A stretch of DNA of 13,475 nt from positions 1 through 13,475 of the forward strand of contig MSJH02000658.1 of the NCBI GenBank assembly GCA_001931875.2, given 5' to 3'. Below are positions 9,255 through 13,475 of the stretch, in pieces. The position numbers and the translations under genes are program-made. Under the pieces are notes generated by a model. It did not search any database. It had not been told where the DNA came from and saw only the letters and a program-made list of their open reading frames with translations. Source of the DNA: Byssochlamys sp. IMV 00236. Its lineage: Eukaryota; Ascomycota; Eurotiomycetes; Eurotiales; Thermoascaceae. Positions within the stretch are counted from its first letter, which is position 1; each line of letters begins with the position of its first letter.

Positions 9255-9280
9255 TGGTGATGTGTAACGACAAATCACCA
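9255..9280. repeat. 7-bp inverted repeat near the 5' edge of the Fanzor-like relic
   Basis: TGGTGAT (9255-9261) and ATCACCA (9274-9280) are exact reverse complements with a 12-nt loop. They sit just before the first recognisable exon of the relic. This could be a remnant of an element end or chance. Confidence 0.35.
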
Positions 9281-9284
9281 GAAA

Positions 9285-11716
9285 ATGCAAATTAAGCTCG
9301 CTATTAAATCAACCCTATAAACAATATCGAGTAAGTATCAACATCTTCTTTATATTTCATAAAAAGTATGTAATAATCTTTCCATGATAACAAGTGGTCC
9401 GTCAAATTGCAGAAGAATACTCTATTCTAAGGCGGGATGCCATGAATCTAGCGTTGCACTGCGTATGTTTCTGGATAGAAAATGGGTTTCGAGACGATAC
9501 AACATATCCAGATGTAATGCCAGAGAGATTTTGAAGTCATTGTTACCGCGCTGTCGTCCGTAGTGAAGGGAGTGTCCGCCGTGCTGTAACGTTTAGTCTA
9601 TAGATTTTCCGTTATAACATCATTATTAACAGAATTGGCTAAATGTGCGTTTTTTTATAGAACTTCATTCAATGTATACAAAACTGTTTTAACATTTTTG
9701 ACATCTGTCGAAAAAATCCAAACAATGGTAATATATGGAGCACGCTTAATTTGTATTCACATTCATTCATTATGCTCCATAGGTCAATATCAATATGATA
9801 TACCTGAAATCGATGCACTCTATGGTCATCTAGCGACCTCATATACTACAAGTGTTGTTACAAGTAAGCATGAATAATCATTTAAATTGCGTACAACTCA
9901 TGAATATTATATCATAAAGACGTCGGGCTTCATTTGACTAGAAATATTAGAAGAAACATCTTTGTTGGTTTTCAAGAGATTCTTCTTCGAATATAAAAAA
10001 CAAACTAGAACACATATAAACGTGCCTAGTATTGGTAAATAAGCTAGAAAGTGCAAACATTTTTCGATCAATGATAGCTTACCGTAATTTCTTTATTTTC
10101 AGCAAATCATGCAACAAGTAGCATTATTATACACTGATCACCTACCTGTGAATGTCTGACGCCTTTTCTTCCTATTGCCCATGAATTATACGGGTATATA
10201 TTTCAAATTAAAAGTTTATACAGAAGAGACATTATACTAAGTTACTTCCTTACATTTAGGTTAATTTATAATATATTTTATGGTGCATTTGGAGATCTTC
10301 CATTTGAAGTAATTTCCTCATTTGACTTTGCCTTCACCAATGCGCCCTACCTTTTATACTTCAGCGCCGCGCTTTTAAGGGAAACTACCGATTTTACTTT
10401 ATTACCATTTGAACTTCGATCTTGGAGTTTGCTACCTATAGAAAAGTACGGAATTGGTAAATGGTTGACATCAATCTTTATCTTTGCCTAAAGCTTAATT
10501 TTTTACCTTATATTTAAGCTTATGTTTCTCTATCTGGTCACATCGCTATGTATCATTTGTTTAGGCGAGGTATGAAAGCAGGATATCATATCCCTGCAAA
10601 TTTATTAGTACAGCAATTTAACGTGGATACAAATCAGGTAATATACCAGACTATATTTATGAAACACATAACATCACAATGTCACTAATAAAAATTCACT
10701 TCACTAGTATTACCTAGATCTAATTCCAATAACAGCATTCAGTGATAACTATAACGCGGAGAGCAAAGAGGCACTATGGGAACATACATTTAATATCAAT
10801 TATATTCAGAAAAACAGACAGAGAAAACAAAACTGTAAGATTGTCTATTGCTAGCTTTTGATATTATAAATATTCATGGCATATTGTAATGTTTAGCTAT
10901 AAATACGAACAATCAAAAAAACAAATCACTCTGGAGTACGGTATTTCATTTGACAAACACATGGTGCCTGTTCTGTTCTCGGCGGAAACTATTGGTAAGT
11001 CAAATATTTGAAGCAATCTTACTGTGTATGTGCTAATATTTTTATATTTCATTGATTTTATGCAATAATAGAAATGCTCCCAGAAACTAATGACGATGAA
11101 CAGCTTGCACCAAGATCTGTTGATATCAGTCGTTGGAAAAGAGGAACCTATAAGCTAAGCAAAGAACCCATTGGCTTTAAAAACGACGACCTGCTTATTG
11201 GAATCGATCCAGGTACCCACATACAAACCAGAAAATATGAGTCAACAGAGAAACAAATTGCACACCGTCTTTATGTAGGCTTTCGTGATTTGGTCACAGC
11301 TGTTGATGTATCTCATGAGCATATAATCAATAAGCAGACAACGAAAGACCATACTTTTTCAATATCGAATGGCAATTACAAGACAATGACACAAGGAGTG
11401 TTTGCGCAGATAGTTCCTGAAACAGGAAAGAAGAATTGAGAGAGATGAGCAAGGTGTTTAACCGATAAAGGCTGATGATATGGAGGTTCAAGCTAAGACT
11501 TTGGTTATGATGGATCGGTGTTTGGTGCGTCAACTGAATGTCGAAGCTGAGCTGACAAGTGGCACATCCCAAAATTTAGAGGAACCTACTACGGATACTG
11601 TGTTGAATAAGGAGAAGGAAAAGTATACGAATTACAAATACTGGCCAAAGCACCCAAAACATCGCGCCATTAAAACTAGCCTCCGCATAACAAAATTAAA
11701 AAAGAAACAATGCTGA
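9285..11716 (+). pseudogene. Decayed 12-exon Fanzor/TnpB-like (RuvC) transposon gene
   Basis: Phase-matched exons can be traced at 9285-9330, 9395-9585, 9661-9727, 9783-9863, 9920-10034, 10103-10193, 10260-10456, 10519-10637, 10708-10834, 10897-10994, 11072-11212 and 11279-11716. GT-AG introns of 55-77 bp separate them. Removing the intron at 11213-11278 joins GIDPG to FRDLVTAVD, a RuvC-I motif with its catalytic Asp as in TnpB and eukaryotic Fanzor nucleases. About 420 codons precede it, fitting the long N-terminal half of Fanzors. Lesions: TAA 9318, TGA 9532 (in ERF-stop-SHCY), a frameshift in 9960-9985, TGA 10135, a one-base loss in the A-run at 10810-10814, a frameshift near 11405-11420, and TAA 11459. 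No RuvC-II Glu, CxxC zinc ribbon or RuvC-III Asp follows before 11716, so the nuclease is broken and truncated. Everything after 11440 is weakly assigned. The Fanzor call is inference from one motif, gene length and intron richness. Another RuvC/RNase H-like transposase is possible. Confidence 0.5.
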
Positions 11717-11845
11717 TTGGATGACTGACTCAACACATTGCACAACCAAACGTCACTTTTATATACTTCATAAATAATCGAGACTTTTTCACTTCCTTTT
11801 CTCTCTTTTTTTTATTATAAGCACTCGAGTATTATTGTAAAATAA
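11717..11845 (+). promoter_or_regulatory. Promoter of the FAD oxidoreductase gene
   Basis: These 129 bp separate the transposon relic from the next gene. A TATA-like ttatatac (11759-11766) lies about 80 bp upstream of the ATG at 11846. A strong pyrimidine tract (about 11784-11813, ttttcacttccttttctctc then T8) follows it, as is common just upstream of fungal transcription starts. Confidence 0.5.
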
Positions 11846-13138
11846 ATGTCAGAAAGCCAGCAACTTCATGCCATCATTATTGGCGCAGGTGTTATAGGCG
11901 CATGTACTACTTATTTTTTATCTAAAAACCCATCATGCAAAGTTACAGTCATTGAAAAAACAGATATAGCCTGTGGTGCCAGTGGCAAATCCGGTGGATT
12001 TCTTGCCTTGGACTGGTAAGTAGAGAAAGAAGATTATAACGGCAGAGGGGGAGCTGACATACACGGCTACTTGCTCAGGAACGACCACTCTGAGTATTTG
12101 AAACCATTTTCTCAAGCATCATTCCAACTGCATCAAGAACTCGCAAAGGAACTAGACGGTGCAAGTCAGTACGGTTATAGAGCACTTGATACATACTCTA
12201 TTGTCTTTGATCGTAAAAGTGATACATTTTCCAAAAAGAAAGATCTACTCGAGTGGGTCAATAAGGACGCCATCCGTTCCATAGAGCAAATTGGCACACT
12301 GGAAACCACAGCTCAGCTTCACCCTGAGTTCTTTACACGAAAGCTGATAGAAGAGGCCAAGCGGACTGAGCGCGTAGACGTTCGAATCGGGCAAGGCGTG
12401 ACAAGGTTGATTTACGAGAATGGTAAGGATGTGCGCGGCGTCGTGTTGGATGATGGTACAGAGATTCGTGGTGACCGCGTGGTTGTTTGTATGGGCCCCT
12501 GGAGCAAGGATTTGCCCTTACCGTATGATACTATTCGTATAAAGGGATCACATGTACACTCAATTGTTCTGCAACCACAGGATAAAATACCAGGTCATGC
12601 CTTATTCACAACAATCATGCATGAGTCAAAGAGATTTGAGCCCGAGGTAAGTTTAAGTAAAGGATATGTACGACAGATCACTGATTATCTTTAGGTTTAT
12701 CCACGATCCGTAAGTAGTAGTAATAGTTATGGTCTTGCTTGATTTGTGTCAATACTTATTTCTTTTTAGGATGGCACCGTATACATCTGCGGCGCCTCTG
12801 ATCATGAACCACTACCGAAATCTGCCGACCAAGTAATCGTCAATCCAAAATCTATTGAGGATCTTACTAATCAAGCTGAGCTGATCTCACCCAAACTGTC
12901 CAGAGAGAATTCAGAAGTGATTAGACGTCAAGCGTGTTACTTGCCAATATCAGAAGAAACAAATGCGCCTTTGATTGGACCACACCCACGCTATGAAAAT
13001 TTGTACTTGGCCACTGGACATTCATTCTGGGGAATACTAAATTCGCCCATCACTGGCAAGATGATGTCAGAATGGCTATTAGACGGGAAAGTCAGCTGCG
13101 TGAGTGAAGCTGTTGCTGAATACTTTATGCCTTCATAA
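11846..13138 (+). CDS. FAD-dependent oxidoreductase, DAO family (TDA3-like)
   Basis: Four exons (11846-12015, 12079-12646, 12695-12709, 12770-13138) give 373 residues. Introns of 63, 48 and 60 bp are GT-AG. The third exon is only 15 nt and encodes VYPRS, completing an EVYPRSDGTVYICGASD stretch typical of the family. The N-terminus carries the dinucleotide-binding GAGVIG (13-18) followed by VIEK and CGASGKSGGFLALDW (43-57). VVVCMGPWS lies in mid-protein. The C-terminal ATGHSFWGILNSPITG closes the FAD site. The DAO fold oxidises amines or amino acids with FAD. The GASGK-GG-LALDW signature resembles yeast Tda3 and its fission-yeast relative, reported in late-endosome-to-Golgi traffic; the substrate is not deducible here. 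The start at 11846 is fixed by the Rossmann strand beginning a few residues later. The transposon relic ends 129 bp upstream. Confidence 0.88.
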
Positions 13139-13139
13139 C

Positions 13140-13145
13140 AATAAA
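13140..13145 (+). terminator. Poly(A) signal of the FAD oxidoreductase gene
   Basis: AATAAA begins two bases after the TAA stop codon at 13136-13138. A signal this close to the stop, as in the tetraspanin and glyoxalase II genes, implies a very short 3' untranslated region. Confidence 0.55.
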
Positions 13146-13449
13146 TTTACGCCCAGCTTCTGTTTAAATCAACCAGCATGTTTTCTTTTTATGGCAAATG
13201 CTGATACCCAAGCTTATTTATAGTTTCCTCTATTGTTTAGTGTCAAATTCCTTGAATACCAATTGAGCCTGAGCAAAACCTGCTGATACCATACTAAATC
13301 AGAAACTTACCAAAATGATCAAAAAGCGACTAGGGAGTTGTGTAAAAAGACGGCCTTACATATTCTTTGAAAAAGATACTTTAAACTCACCCATATATAA
13401 AAAGCAATTGGTGATACTTCAGAAAAGACTCTGTGTACGTGCAAGAAAC
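13146..13449 (-). other. 3' flank with a possible minus-strand gene end
   Basis: No plus-strand gene is seen. On the minus strand, bases about 13241-13303 read MVSAGFAQAQLVFKEFDTKQ then stop. Upstream of it, also on the minus strand, lie a GTGAGT (near 13388-13393) and a GTAAGT (near 13307-13312), and a short hydrophobic-coding stretch. This may be the last exons of a gene whose 5' part lies beyond the contig edge. I cannot join the pieces with introns of normal size, so no CDS is called. Confidence 0.2.
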
Positions 13450-13470
13450 AAAAAAAAAAAAAAAAAAAAA
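13450..13470. repeat. Terminal oligo(A) run (A21)
   Basis: Twenty-one A residues, then GAAAA, end the window. Together with the A31 run at the start this supports a contig bounded by homopolymers. Confidence 0.9.
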
Positions 13471-13475
13471 GAAAA

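Noticed and set aside
9963..9990. Frameshift explained as an extra intron
   Set aside because: No GT-AG pair of suitable size restores the phase between the donor at 10035 and the acceptor at 9919, so an indel is more likely.
10491..10522. AAGCTTA direct repeat flanking 18 bp, read as a target-site duplication
   Set aside because: Both copies lie in or at the end of a normal 62-bp intron (10457-10518) that keeps the relic exons in phase, so chance is simpler.
1..13475. CRISPR array, tRNA or rRNA gene, or bacterial operon
   Set aside because: No regularly spaced repeats, cloverleaf or rRNA cores are seen, and every intact gene has spliceosomal introns.

Overview
The window looks like a complete short contig from a filamentous fungus, most likely an early-diverging Mucoromycota species (Mucorales type). 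The basis is low GC, many short GT-AG introns of about 48-77 bp, compact intergenic spacing, a complex I subunit gene (absent from budding yeast of the Saccharomyces type), and two kinds of eukaryotic transposon relic. No species can be named from the sequence alone. Both ends are oligo(A) runs (A31 at 1-31 and A21 at 13450-13470), so the contig probably broke at homopolymers.

Layout. (1) 408-3032, plus: a four-exon gene for an 819-residue secretory-pathway protein with five FAS1 (fasciclin) domains and one C-terminal membrane anchor. (2) 3234-4754, plus: a five-exon, four-pass tetraspanin-like protein with a long basic, serine-rich cytoplasmic tail. (3) 4770-5688, minus: a four-exon cytosolic glyoxalase II, converging on gene 2 with only 15 bp between the stop codons. 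(4) 6244-6883, minus: a four-exon NDUFB8/ASHI subunit of mitochondrial complex I. (5) 7167-7769, plus: the N-terminal part of a FAR1/MULE-like transposase protein, cut short and carrying a T17 run. (6) 7770-9284: AT-rich, gene-poor sequence with a hairpin followed by A24 and one short island open on both strands. (7) 9285-11716, plus: a 12-exon decayed gene that I read as a Fanzor/TnpB-like relic, because splicing its exons joins a RuvC-I motif (GIDPG then FRDLVTAV). Stops and frameshifts are scattered through it, and it ends before any RuvC-II, zinc-ribbon or RuvC-III region. (8) 11846-13138, plus: a four-exon FAD-dependent oxidoreductase (DAO fold, TDA3-like) with a 15-nt microexon. (9) 13139-13475: its 3' flank, with a weak hint of a minus-strand gene running off the edge.

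The intact genes do not form a pathway. Two encode membrane or cell-surface proteins (FAS1 protein, tetraspanin), one detoxifies the methylglyoxal adduct, one is respiratory, and one is a flavin oxidase probably linked to endosomal membranes. About 4.5 kb between the NDUFB8 and FAD genes (7.1-11.7 kb) is an accessory island made of transposon debris. The most interesting object is the multi-intron Fanzor-like relic. Its splice sites still look usable although its frame is broken in several places, and one of its introns is itself open and in frame.
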